Positions 1 through 7,786 of a stretch of DNA of 35,151 nt are shown here, piece after piece (position 1 is the stretch's first letter; each line of letters opens with the position of its first letter). The position numbers were made by a program, and so were the translations under genes. The notes beneath the pieces were generated by a model, which made no database searches, was not told where the DNA came from, and saw only the letters and a list, made by a program, of their open reading frames with translations. The DNA comes from an uncultured Marinobacterium sp. (GTDB taxonomy: Bacteria > Pseudomonadota > Gammaproteobacteria > Pseudomonadales > Balneatricaceae), in assembly GCA_947501565.1 (NCBI GenBank), contig CANMWJ010000028.1, positions 1-35,151 of the forward strand, in the 5' to 3' direction.

Positions 1-76
1 GGAGTGTAGCGCAGCTTGGTAGCGCATCTGCTTTGGGAGCAGAGGGTCGGGGGTTCGAATCCCTCCACTCCGACCA
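1..76 (+). tRNA. tRNA-Pro (UGG), first copy, first base cut off by the window edge
   Basis: All 76 bases match the second copy at 142-217. The full gene needs a leading C that pairs with the G before the discriminator, and that base would lie just outside the window. The anticodon loop TTTGGGA is closed by TCTGC/GCAGA, giving anticodon TGG at 34-36. The T-arm GGTTCGAAT and an encoded 3' CCA (74-76) are present. It reads proline CCN codons. Confidence 0.93.
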
Positions 77-140
77 TTGAAATACCCATCTTACACATTG
101 CATTTTCAGGCCCTGCGCTTGTCTAATGCCGTGTATTCGT

Positions 141-217
141 CGGAGTGTAGCGCAGCTTGGTAGCGCATCTGCTTTGGGAGCAGAGGGTCGGGGGTTCGAA
201 TCCCTCCACTCCGACCA
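141..217 (+). tRNA. tRNA-Pro (UGG), second complete copy
   Basis: A complete 77-nt tRNA. The acceptor arm CGGAGTG pairs with CACTCCG, the anticodon stem is TCTGC/GCAGA (168-172/180-184), the anticodon TGG is at 175-177, and CCA is encoded. It is identical to the first copy and separated from it by 64 nt (77-140) without an evident promoter or terminator, so the two are probably co-transcribed and matured by RNases. Downstream, 231-240 has a T-run but no clear stem. Confidence 0.96.
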
Positions 218-346
218 TCATCACTAAACACCCTTTTTTTACCCACCTTTTAATCACACCTTATCCACACCATTCGCGTATATCCACCTGTCGCAGAGTG
301 TTATTATCCAGCCCAGAACACAAAGGCTAGAGAGCGACAAAGCATT

Positions 347-1783
347 ATGGAACTGCTGTGCGGGTATGAAATTCTGGATGAGGTCGCATCTGGCGGCTTT
401 GCAGATGTTTACCGGGTAAGAGAGTGCGAACCACCCTATCGGGAGTTTGCAGCAAAGCGTTTTCGCAAATACAGCGATCAAGCTGTTTTTGAGCAGGAAG
501 TCCTCTCCCTCCACGCCATCCGCGGACTACCCAACACCCAACAGTTTTTTCGCGCCATTCAGCAAAAGAACCATCTGATCATTCTGACAGAGTATATTGA
601 CGGCACTCCACTTAAGGCGCTGGTCGTAGAGAATGGCCCCCTTCCAGAAACCGAAGCCCTTAAGATCTGCCAATCCGTAACCCAGATTCTGTTATCACTG
701 GAGAAGATTGGTATTCGCCACCTGGATATCAAACCCTCCAACATTCTGATCAACGACCAGCAGATCACGCTGACTGATTTTGGCATCGCCGAAGCCAGCA
801 ACTCCCCGCGCAGCGAAGTCACCAAAACCGATTTCAGCTACACCGCCCCGGAGAAATACTTCGGATACCACACCGATCGCTCCGACGTGTACTCTTTAGG
901 TGTCACCCTCTATTTCCTGGTAACCGGCAACTTACCGTTCGGCATTCATAAAAAAAGCAACGCCTACAAACTACTCTGCCACTGCATCCAAAAACCAGAA
1001 TACCCTGCAGCACTGAGCCCTGTAATGAAACAGTTACTGGAGCGGCTACTAGACAAAGAGAGCAACCAACGCCCCTCTCTGACCCAACTTGCCGACGCGA
1101 TCGACAACACCCTGAGACAGAACCCGAACTTAAGCCCCCTGCCCACGACTCCGCTGACCGAAAGCACCACCCCGGAGGAAGCAGAAAGCTTTGCACTTGC
1201 CGCCAAACAGGGCATTCCATTTGCCCAATACCGCCACGCGCTTAACCTCGAAGAGAAGAACCTCACTGACGAAGCCCTGCAGTGGTACACAAAAGCTGCA
1301 CACGCAGGTTTTGCCCGCGCACAAAACAATCTAGGACTGCACCACAGCGAAAATAACGAGCCAGAACTGGCCCGCCAGTGGTATGAAAAGGCCGCCAGCG
1401 CCGACAATGCATTCAGCCAGTACAACCTGGCCAAACTCTACGATGGCAGTAATGAAGCCTACGAAGAAAACAAAACCCTGCACATGCACTGGCTAAAACG
1501 CGCTGCCGACAACGGACACGAGCGCGCCCAAAACCTGCTGGCCATACACTACGAAGATAATAACAACCCCCATCTGGCGTTTAAATACTACTTAAAAGCA
1601 GCGTACTCAGGATTCAAGGCCGCCCAATACAACCTCGGCCGCCTGTATGAAAATGATGTGATACAGGAGCGCATCGGCAGCGATCATATGGAAAATGCAT
1701 ACTTCTGGTACAAAGAAGCCAGCAAACTCCATCACGCAAAGGCAGCAGCCCGCCTGAAAATCCTCAACCGCCGCCCGCGCTAA
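347..1783 (+). CDS. Ser/Thr protein kinase with C-terminal Sel1-like repeats
   Basis: A 478-residue cytosolic protein without signal peptide or membrane segment. Residues 7-255 form a Hanks-type kinase domain: glycine loop ASGGFADV (14-21), ATP-binding Lys37 in FAAKRF, catalytic loop HLDIKPSN (125-132) with Asp127, DFG at 144-146 and APE at 167-169. The usual HRD arginine is Leu126, so this is a non-RD kinase; the catalytic Asp, Lys129 and Asn132 are kept, so activity is expected. After a Pro/Thr-rich linker (260-278), residues 280-475 carry Sel1/TPR-like helical repeats (such as ALQWYTKAA, ARQWYEKAA, AFKYYLKAA) that probably bind a partner or substrate. The ribosome site is weak (AGAG about 12 nt before ATG). 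It stands alone, after tRNA genes and convergent with the RTX genes. The substrate cannot be read from the sequence. Confidence 0.88.
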   Translation: MELLCGYEILDEVASGGFADVYRVRECEPPYREFAAKRFRKYSDQAVFEQEVLSLHAIRGLPNTQQFFRAIQQKNHLIILTEYIDGTPLKALVVENGPLPETEALKICQSVTQILLSLEKIGIRHLDIKPSNILINDQQITLTDFGIAEASNSPRSEVTKTDFSYTAPEKYFGYHTDRSDVYSLGVTLYFLVTGNLPFGIHKKSNAYKLLCHCIQKPEYPAALSPVMKQLLERLLDKESNQRPSLTQLADAIDNTLRQNPNLSPLPTTPLTESTTPEEAESFALAAKQGIPFAQYRHALNLEEKNLTDEALQWYTKAAHAGFARAQNNLGLHHSENNEPELARQWYEKAASADNAFSQYNLAKLYDGSNEAYEENKTLHMHWLKRAADNGHERAQNLLAIHYEDNNNPHLAFKYYLKAAYSGFKAAQYNLGRLYENDVIQERIGSDHMENAYFWYKEASKLHHAKAAARLKILNRRPR

Positions 1784-1806
1784 CCCACCCTGATAGAAAA
1801 GCGCAT

Positions 1807-1839
1807 AAAAAAAGCCCCGACAGCTTTCACTGTCGGGGC
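1807..1839 (-). terminator. Rho-independent terminator of the first RTX gene
   Basis: A perfect 10-bp stem (GCCCCGACAG/CTGTCGGGGC, 1814-1823/1830-1839) with a 6-nt loop. The adjacent seven A on the plus strand (1807-1813) give a U-tract only for minus-strand transcription, so it serves the RTX gene ending at 1982. The kinase gene on the other side could use the stem but would lack a U-tract. Confidence 0.87.
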
Positions 1840-1981
1840 CAAGCCTGACTGAATTGATCCACCGGTGCCTCCTGCACCGAACGGATCTATCTCCCATTCC
1901 ATTTAGACTTTCTTACTTCACACGACTTTTCCCAAAAAACTTTACCTTACAGAGCACTCAACGCTCCTGGACGCCTAACGA

Positions 1982-3469
1982 TTACACCCACTCGATCATC
2001 TCAACGTTGGCAAATGCCAGTTCTGAACCGTCCGCGAAAGTCACCACACCGCTGGTATCAGCACCCAGCGACAGCGCCTTGTCCGCCGCATTCACATCCA
2101 CGTCCTGACCGTCGACGCTCAGGGTCCACAGGCTGGCGTCGCTACCGATCTCAACGGTGTCCCAGAAACCTTTACCGCCGTTGAAGCTGTCCTGACCGTC
2201 GCCCGCTTCCATACGGAAGATATCGTTACCCTTACCACCGAACGCCTGGTCATCACCCGCACCGCCGGTGATGTAGTCGTTGCCCTGACCCGCTTTGATG
2301 ATGTCGTTGCCTTCGTTACCGTGCAGCGCATCGTCACCTTTACCGCCGATCAGCTTATCGTCGCCAGCACCACCGGCCAGCACGTCGTTACCGCTACCGC
2401 CGTTCAGGGTGTCGTTACCTTCACCGCCCAGCAGCACATCGTTGCCCTGACCACCTTTCAGGGCATCGTTGCCGTCACCACCGATCAGGGTGTCGTCACC
2501 GCGACCGCCGTAGATGAAATCGTCGCCCGCATCACCGAACAGGATGTCGTTGCCGCTGCCGCCTTTCAGGGTGTCAGCATCGTTACCGCCCTTCAGGGTG
2601 TCATTACCCTGACCGCCGTGCAGCATGTCTTCGCCGTCACAGCCTTCCAGCAGGTCGTCACCTTTGCCGCCTTTCAGCACGTCATCACCGCGACCGCCGA
2701 ACAGGATGTCGTTACCCTGATTACCTTTCAGGCCGTCATCGCCGTTACCACCTTTCAGTACATCGTCACCCTGACCGCCGTGCAGCGTATCATCACCACA
2801 ATCACCCATCAGTACGTCGCTGCCCTTACCGCCTTTCAGAGTGTCGTTACCTCCCAGGCCTTTCAGGGTTTCATCCGCCGCGCCACCCACCAGCACGTCG
2901 TCGTTGTGGGTACCTTCGATTACGGTGCGCAGGTCATTGGCTTCACGGGTGCCATCACAATCGTCAGCACACTCTGGTGCAGCATCCGCCACCAGGGACA
3001 CGTTGTCGATCAGGCCACCGTAGCTGTCAGCATCTTCTGCCACGTGCTCCAGGGTCAGACGATCCAGGCCGCCGGTGCCCTCTACGTTGAAGGTCAGGGT
3101 TTCCCAATCATTGGAACCCGGCTCGATGGTCGCCACCTCTTCACCATTCCACAGCACCTTGATGGTGTTGGTGTCAGCGGCAGTATTGATACGCTGCGCC
3201 ACATCCAGGCTCAGGGTGTAGCTCTGACCGGCATCGGTCTGTACGTCCTGATAAACACCTTCTACCGCATTGCCGTTGTAATCCAGCTCCAGCCACTGAT
3301 CACCTTCGGATGCGCTCTGCTGTGCGAACAGACCGCTCTCCTGCAGCTCGATATGTTCATTCAGCGGCTGCCAGCCTTCCAGCTCATCAAACACCTGCCA
3401 ATGACGGTCCAGAATCACTTCGTTGCTTTCGAATCCGCCGTTAACGATCAGGTTATCCGTAGTTGCCAT
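1982..3469 (-). CDS. Secreted RTX calcium-binding protein with N-terminal carbohydrate-binding-like domain
   Basis: A 495-residue protein without Sec signal. Residues 5-163 (opening NLIVNGGFE, closing LIDNVSLV) resemble the jelly-roll DUF642/CBM-like domains of secreted proteins. From about 188 to 433 are some two dozen GGxGxDxLx nonapeptides, the calcium-binding parallel beta-roll of RTX proteins. The C-terminus (VTFADGSELAF...IEWV) is an uncleaved type I secretion-type tail, closely similar to that of the neighbouring RTX protein. Unusually, it has four cysteines (167, 171, 224, 277), two inside the repeats. ATG is preceded by GAGG at 9 nt spacing. No ABC transporter, membrane fusion or TolC gene is in the window, so its exporter must be elsewhere. 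The role (adhesin, matrix protein or polysaccharide binder) is inferred only from domains. A long plus-strand frame opposite it is a shadow of the GC-periodic repeats. Confidence 0.88.
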   Translation of the reverse strand: MATTDNLIVNGGFESNEVILDRHWQVFDELEGWQPLNEHIELQESGLFAQQSASEGDQWLELDYNGNAVEGVYQDVQTDAGQSYTLSLDVAQRINTAADTNTIKVLWNGEEVATIEPGSNDWETLTFNVEGTGGLDRLTLEHVAEDADSYGGLIDNVSLVADAAPECADDCDGTREANDLRTVIEGTHNDDVLVGGAADETLKGLGGNDTLKGGKGSDVLMGDCGDDTLHGGQGDDVLKGGNGDDGLKGNQGNDILFGGRGDDVLKGGKGDDLLEGCDGEDMLHGGQGNDTLKGGNDADTLKGGSGNDILFGDAGDDFIYGGRGDDTLIGGDGNDALKGGQGNDVLLGGEGNDTLNGGSGNDVLAGGAGDDKLIGGKGDDALHGNEGNDIIKAGQGNDYITGGAGDDQAFGGKGNDIFRMEAGDGQDSFNGGKGFWDTVEIGSDASLWTLSVDGQDVDVNAADKALSLGADTSGVVTFADGSELAFANVEMIEWV

Positions 3470-3712
3470 GTCGAGGACCTCATTCGATCTGGTGTTTGAC
3501 TTAAAAATATAACCCCTTGCTTTTAAAGGATTATATTTTTATTCCGTGTTTTAGTATGAATCCATAATAAGCCTCAGCCACTGAAGCGTCAACACAAAAC
3601 ACATATTATGTTTTAATTATTTTTTATATTCCTTTATTTTCAATAGGTTATAAAAACAATCATGTTTTATTTTTTGTTTTAGAAACACACTTCTTTTGCT
3701 CACTTCAGGCAT

Positions 3713-3743
3713 AAAAAAACCCCGACCGCTTTCGCGACCGGGG
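3713..3743 (-). terminator. Second terminator downstream of the distal RTX gene
   Basis: A 10-bp stem closing a GAAA tetraloop in the minus-strand RNA; two inner pairs are G-U there and would be A-C mismatches in the plus-strand RNA. Seven A at 3713-3719 provide the minus-strand U-tract. Both facts orient it to minus-strand transcription, as a back-up terminator for the RTX gene ending at 3864. Confidence 0.82.
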
Positions 3744-3810
3744 CTTACTCACCTCTATGCACCATATCTTCGACCAAAACTCATCTCTTCATCCACAACT
3801 TCCAGACACA

Positions 3811-3837
3811 AAAAAAGCGCGAAATACGCGCTTTTTT
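3811..3837 (-). terminator. First terminator directly after the distal RTX gene (symmetrical)
   Basis: Stem GCGCG/CGCGC (3817-3821/3827-3831) flanked by six A and six T, so it can act in both directions. It lies 27 bases past the stop of the RTX gene at 3864. Together with the hairpin at 3713-3743 it forms a tandem terminator. Confidence 0.8.
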
Positions 3838-3863
3838 AGATTTTGATTCCTGTCAGATGGGGA

Positions 3864-5381
3864 TTACACCACCCACTCGATCACTTCCAGACCAGCAAAG
3901 TGCAGCTCGGTACCGTCGGCAAAGACGATCAAACCGCTGCTTCCCTCTTCCAGCTCGTAGGAACCTTCAGGAGAACTGTGCACTTGGCGCACGCCGTTGG
4001 CGATGATATCCCAGGTATTGCCATCTTTAGCGGTGAACTGGAAAGTATCTCGCCCATCCCCACCATCGAAGTAGTCATTACCTTCAGTGGTAATAAACAG
4101 GTCATCACCAGTACCGCCATAGCCCGCATCGTTGCCAGCACCACCGTAGAAGGTATCGTTACCTTCATCACCGTAGAGCGCATCGTTACCTTCATTGCCA
4201 TAGAGCAGGTCTTCCGCACCGCCGCCCCACATAGCGTCGTCGCCGGTACCACCGTACAGCACATCAGCATCAGAACCCGCAACAACATAGTCGTCACCAG
4301 AACCGGCGTACACTTCGTTCTCGCCAGATTCAGTGAATATCCCGTCGTCACCGGCCCCACCAGCAAGCTTATCGTTACCAGCACCGCCAACGATATTGTC
4401 GTCGCCGTTACCACCGTTGATTACGTCGTCGCCATCACCGGTTTCAACAGAATCATGGCCGGTACCCGCAGAGATCTGGTTGTTTCCGGAGCCAGCAAAA
4501 ATCAGATCCTCTCCATCACCGGCAAAAATCAAATCGTCGCCGTTACCAGTCTCTATTGAATCATGCCCAGCACCAGCCGATATCTGATTATCTCCAGATT
4601 CAGAGACGATGATATCTTCGCCACCACCGGCAAAAACAATATCATCACCCTCTCCTGCATCTATTAGGTCACTACTATCTCCACCGGAAATCTTGTCGTC
4701 ACCACTGTAAGTTGTAATGATATCCTCACCATTACCACCAGCTACGACGTCAATACCTTCGTCCTCTGCTTCGTAGAAATCATCACCACCGCCCAGGAAA
4801 GCATAGTTGTCGCCATAGACACCGATAACCAGATCATTACCCTCACCGGTTGCCAGCACCTGCTCTGTAGGATTTTTGAACAGATCGTCATCCTCTGTAC
4901 CCTCAACCAACTCCATGGCATCCAACACTTCGGGATCGATCACAACCGACATTATCGGCGCTACCGGATACACATCAGGCTCGATTATCGCTTCCGGATC
5001 TTCTGCCTCGTCGCTGCCTACGTCAGCATCTTCACCGTCGCCGCCTGCGTCCGCCGTACCATCACCCGCATTAGCAAGCTGATCGTCCTGAGCACCATCA
5101 TCGTCCTGCTCACCCAGATCTGTTGCGCCCGCACCGGAATTATCGCTAGAGCCGTCATCAGCCTGAGCCGCGCCGTCGTCTCCGGACTTCACATCCAGAT
5201 CGTCACTATCCGCCTCAGTAGCGAAGATAAAACCTTCAGCCTCAGTGCCGTAGATGATTGGAGCCACACTGTTCTGTGCCGCGTTATCCTGAGATCCGCT
5301 ATCCTGAGAGCCGTTATCTACAGAGCCTACGCCTGGAGATCCGACATCTAAAGAACCGTCATCCTTACTCGCATTTCCCAT
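3864..5381 (-). CDS. Secreted RTX calcium-binding protein with acidic low-complexity N-terminus
   Basis: A 505-residue protein. Residues 1-130 are low-complexity and very acidic (D, G, S, A, Q) and open with short GSxDxGS-type repeats. Residues 131-158 form a linker, and about 160-445 are RTX nonapeptides that often deviate from consensus (EGDDxI, ESGDNxI, GHDSxE). A 36-residue unit is duplicated in tandem (262-297 and 298-333, marked by NQISAG and GHDS), indicating recent expansion by four repeats. The last 20 residues (IVFADGTELHF...IEWVV) match the tail of the RTX protein at 1982-3469, so both probably use the same type I exporter, which is not in the window. Start ATG has GAGG 8 nt upstream. 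No enzymatic or LapA-type retention domain is recognisable. The role (matrix or surface protein) is inference. Confidence 0.86.
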   Translation of the reverse strand: MGNASKDDGSLDVGSPGVGSVDNGSQDSGSQDNAAQNSVAPIIYGTEAEGFIFATEADSDDLDVKSGDDGAAQADDGSSDNSGAGATDLGEQDDDGAQDDQLANAGDGTADAGGDGEDADVGSDEAEDPEAIIEPDVYPVAPIMSVVIDPEVLDAMELVEGTEDDDLFKNPTEQVLATGEGNDLVIGVYGDNYAFLGGGDDFYEAEDEGIDVVAGGNGEDIITTYSGDDKISGGDSSDLIDAGEGDDIVFAGGGEDIIVSESGDNQISAGAGHDSIETGNGDDLIFAGDGEDLIFAGSGNNQISAGTGHDSVETGDGDDVINGGNGDDNIVGGAGNDKLAGGAGDDGIFTESGENEVYAGSGDDYVVAGSDADVLYGGTGDDAMWGGGAEDLLYGNEGNDALYGDEGNDTFYGGAGNDAGYGGTGDDLFITTEGNDYFDGGDGRDTFQFTAKDGNTWDIIANGVRQVHSSPEGSYELEEGSSGLIVFADGTELHFAGLEVIEWVV

Positions 5382-5579
5382 AATTCAACCTCGAATAAAT
5401 CGCGCAGCTTGCGCAATACATCTCATCAGCCCGGTTAGTGTTATTTACGAGTTTTGCCCTGCTTTATTTCCGCATCCTGCGCCAGATCTTATCCGATCTG
5501 AAAACTGCATTGGCAAAGCTCGCACGACTAGTCTATGCAACGACTCATACTAATCCAGCCGCCAGTTCATGAACAAACG

Positions 5580-5628
5580 TTTAATTAATAAAACTTGTCA
5601 AATACGACAAAAGGTTGATTAAGATTAA
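5580..5628 (-). promoter_or_regulatory. Possible FNR-type promoter of the distal RTX gene
   Basis: Read on the minus strand, TTAATCTTAATCAA (5628-5615) matches the FNR/Anr palindrome TTGATnnnnATCAA with one mismatch. The hexamer TTTATT (5592-5587) is at class II spacing, predicting a start near 5580 and a 200-nt leader before the RTX start at 5381. The region is AT-rich, and one-mismatch boxes are expected about once per 35 kb by chance, so this is tentative. A perfect 12-bp palindrome (5621-5632) overlaps it. Confidence 0.25.
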
Positions 5629-5648
5629 TCTTCAAATATTACAATCCA

Positions 5649-6935
5649 TCAAACCTTGGGCATATTGTAAAAACGCGTCAGCACTTTCGAGAGATTGTAG
5701 GCATCCTCAGCACCTGCCAGCTCGCGTATTGAGTGCATTGCAAACTGAGGTACGCCGATATCCAGTGTTCTCACACCAATCTCTGCCGCAGTAATAGGGC
5801 CTATGGTGCTGCCGCAACCCATATCTGAGCGCACAACGAAAGACTGAACCGGCACACCGGCCTCTTCTGCTATATGGCGATAGAGCGAGCTGGTTTCGCT
5901 ATTGGTGGCATATCGTTGATTGGCATTGACCTTGATAACGGCTCCCTGATTGATCAGCGGCCCGTGGTTACCGTCATGTTTGTCTGCAAAGTTAGGATGA
6001 ACGCCATGGGCGTTGTCGGCGGAGATCATCACTGAACGGGCCAGCGTACGGTTACGGGATTCCGCGTTTGGCTCTACGCGCTCAAGCAACTGTTTAAGCA
6101 TCGGCCCCTGAGCACCCGCCGCAGACATACTACCCACCTCTTCGTGATCGTTGCATACGAGCAGTGCGCCCTGCTCTGTATCTGCATTGAGTAACGCGTT
6201 CAATCCAATAAAGCAGCTCAGGAGGTTATCGAGGCGAGCGGAAGCGATGAACTCATCATTTAAACCCACTAACGCAGCTTTCTGCACATCATAGAAGCAG
6301 AGTTCATAGTCAAAGACCTGAGCAACATCCGTTACCCCCTCCTTATTTAGCTGCTCTACCAACAACGCGCGAAAATCTGGTTTTTCCTCTGTCTGGCTCA
6401 GTATCGGCGGCAGATAGGTTTGCGCATTGATTGTGCGACCTTTATTGGCTTCACGGTCCAGATGAATTGCCAGGCTAGGGATGATAGCGATCGCTTTTTC
6501 AAAATCGATCAACGCGCTTTTCAGTTCACCATCTGTATTTCGATAGTTCACACGCCCGGCCACGGAAAGATCACGGTCAAACCAGGGATTCAACAGGACG
6601 CCACCATACACCTCAACGCCCAGCTGAAAATAACCTTTATTGTGCAACTCAGGATTTGGTTTCACCTTGAGGCAAGGAGAGTCTGTGTGCGCCCCCACCA
6701 TCCGAAAACCACTCTCCGCCACAGGAGACCCTGGCATAACCCAGGCAACAATCGAGGAGCCATTGCGAGTTACAAAATAACGCCCACCCGCCTGCAGATC
6801 CCAGCTATCGGTTTCAGTAAGCTCTGCAAACCCGGCATCCCCGAGCTGTGACGCCATTGTTTGAACAGCATGAAACGGCGTAGGCGAAGCGGATAGGAAT
6901 TCAATCAGTGACTGGTTAAATGTCTGCTGCGACAT
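5649..6935 (-). CDS. apeB: M18 family aminopeptidase (aspartyl aminopeptidase-like)
   Basis: 428 residues, the usual length of bacterial M18 enzymes. It removes N-terminal amino acids from peptides in the cytosol using a two-metal (Zn or Co) centre. The expected ligand motifs are visible: GAHTDSP with His83, ARLDNL with Asp236, NDHEEVGS with Glu265/Glu266, SADNAHG with Asp307 and AMHSIRE with His401. No signal peptide. The start ATG is 6 nt past the stop of the upstream FKBP gene, and its GGAG ribosome site lies inside the end of that gene, so the two are an operon. Confidence 0.95.
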   Translation of the reverse strand: MSQQTFNQSLIEFLSASPTPFHAVQTMASQLGDAGFAELTETDSWDLQAGGRYFVTRNGSSIVAWVMPGSPVAESGFRMVGAHTDSPCLKVKPNPELHNKGYFQLGVEVYGGVLLNPWFDRDLSVAGRVNYRNTDGELKSALIDFEKAIAIIPSLAIHLDREANKGRTINAQTYLPPILSQTEEKPDFRALLVEQLNKEGVTDVAQVFDYELCFYDVQKAALVGLNDEFIASARLDNLLSCFIGLNALLNADTEQGALLVCNDHEEVGSMSAAGAQGPMLKQLLERVEPNAESRNRTLARSVMISADNAHGVHPNFADKHDGNHGPLINQGAVIKVNANQRYATNSETSSLYRHIAEEAGVPVQSFVVRSDMGCGSTIGPITAAEIGVRTLDIGVPQFAMHSIRELAGAEDAYNLSKVLTRFYNMPKV

Positions 6936-6941
6936 AATGAG

Positions 6942-7457
6942 TTACTCCGGTTTCTGCTGTTTTATTTCGAGAAGTTCTACTTTAAAGATAAGCGTTGAAT
7001 TAGCGGGTATGGTTTCATTAGGGCTTGTGGCACCGTACGCCAGATCTGCTGGAATATATAGCATCCACTCACTACCGACGGGCATGTTAAGCAATGCCTC
7101 ACGCCAGCCTTTAACGACACCTTTCACCGGGAATTCAGATGGCTTGCCACGCTTATAAGAACTGTCGAAAACAAAACCATCGATTCGCTTGCCTTCATAA
7201 TTCACAAGAACCTTGTCGAGAATATTAGGCTTACTACCACTTCCTTCTTTTATCACCTCGTACTGCAAGCCACTTTTGGTGGTCACCACGCCCGGACGCT
7301 GTCCATTTTCAGCAAGAAAGGCATTTCCCGCTTTCCGCGTTTCATCATTGAGGGCCTTTTCAATCAGCCCCGCCCGAAAACGCTTCTCCTCTTCGCCTTC
7401 ACCGCATCCTGCAACCATTACTGTTGCTAACAAAACCATCCACAACATCTTTTTCAT
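6942..7457 (-). CDS. FKBP-type peptidyl-prolyl cis-trans isomerase lipoprotein
   Basis: 171 residues. The N-terminus MKKMLWMVLLATVMVAGC is a lipoprotein signal with lipobox VAGC (Cys18), and the following acidic residues suggest outer-membrane sorting. After a short helical linker, about 55-166 form an FKBP domain (VLVNYEGKRIDG, VVKGWREALLNMPVG, IPADLAYG, LIFKVELLEI). Such FkpA/Mip-like proteins help folding of envelope proteins in the periplasm. The N-terminal dimerisation part is shorter than in FkpA. GGTGG lies 9 nt before ATG. It is the first gene of an operon with apeB and diverges from prc. Confidence 0.92.
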   Translation of the reverse strand: MKKMLWMVLLATVMVAGCGEGEEEKRFRAGLIEKALNDETRKAGNAFLAENGQRPGVVTTKSGLQYEVIKEGSGSKPNILDKVLVNYEGKRIDGFVFDSSYKRGKPSEFPVKGVVKGWREALLNMPVGSEWMLYIPADLAYGATSPNETIPANSTLIFKVELLEIKQQKPE

Positions 7458-7786
7458 TTAGCATTCCACCACGTGCTTGAGAACCCAGAAACCAGTCCAA
7501 TAGGCCTTTGGCGCCAACCAAACAGAACACCTGACTGGAGCAACACGCCCTAAACCATGCTAATCAAAGCCCTAGCGGTTTATTGCCAACGCTACGACCT
7601 TTCTTTCGCACCTAAAGTCGCATAGCGCAGATTTTGAACTGCTTCTCGGGTTACTAAGGTAAATAACCCGTTGATTTTACATCAGGTCAGCCCATGTCTA
7701 AACTCAGCCAATGGCCTGACGGAACTCACCACCTTTTATTCATGTCATAAAAGAACATCAACGTAACAGGGTGTGTTATCTAAATT
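7458..7786. other. Divergent intergenic region between the FKBP gene and prc
   Basis: 329 bases with no gene that must hold both outward promoters. No strong -35/-10 pair stands out. A 7-bp inverted repeat CGGGTTA/TAACCCG (7647-7653/7664-7670, 10-nt spacer) lies near the middle and could be an operator or a hairpin. AGGGTG, 15-20 nt before the prc ATG, is a weak ribosome site. Confidence 0.5.

Larger units (their letters stand above)
3470..3863. other. AT-rich gap between the two RTX genes
   Basis: 394 bases without a gene. The part nearest the first RTX gene (about 3500-3710) is strongly AT-rich and should hold its minus-strand promoter; a TATAAT hexamer on the minus strand lies at 3535-3530, but I see no convincing -35. 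The part nearest the second RTX gene holds two terminators, annotated separately. The AT-rich tract could be curved DNA or a target of a nucleoid silencer, which is inference. Confidence 0.6.

Noticed and set aside
2321-3499. Long plus-strand frame (392 codons) opposite the first RTX gene
   Set aside because: It is the antisense shadow of periodic GGxGxD codons; its protein is a low-complexity V/T/A/Q repeat and has no start signal. The minus frame has clear RTX repeats, ribosome site and terminator.
1-3500. Genomic island inserted at the tRNA-Pro genes
   Set aside because: No integrase and no repeated tRNA 3' end other than the intact second tRNA gene were found; the duplicate is a full functional tRNA.
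3744-3811. Small RNA between the two tandem RTX terminators
   Set aside because: The segment ends in a good minus-strand terminator, but I find no -10/-35 for it, so a back-up terminator is the simpler reading.
2200-5000. CRISPR-like or satellite DNA in the RTX genes
   Set aside because: The periodicity is 27 nt and codes for nonapeptides without constant repeat/spacer structure; it is protein-driven.
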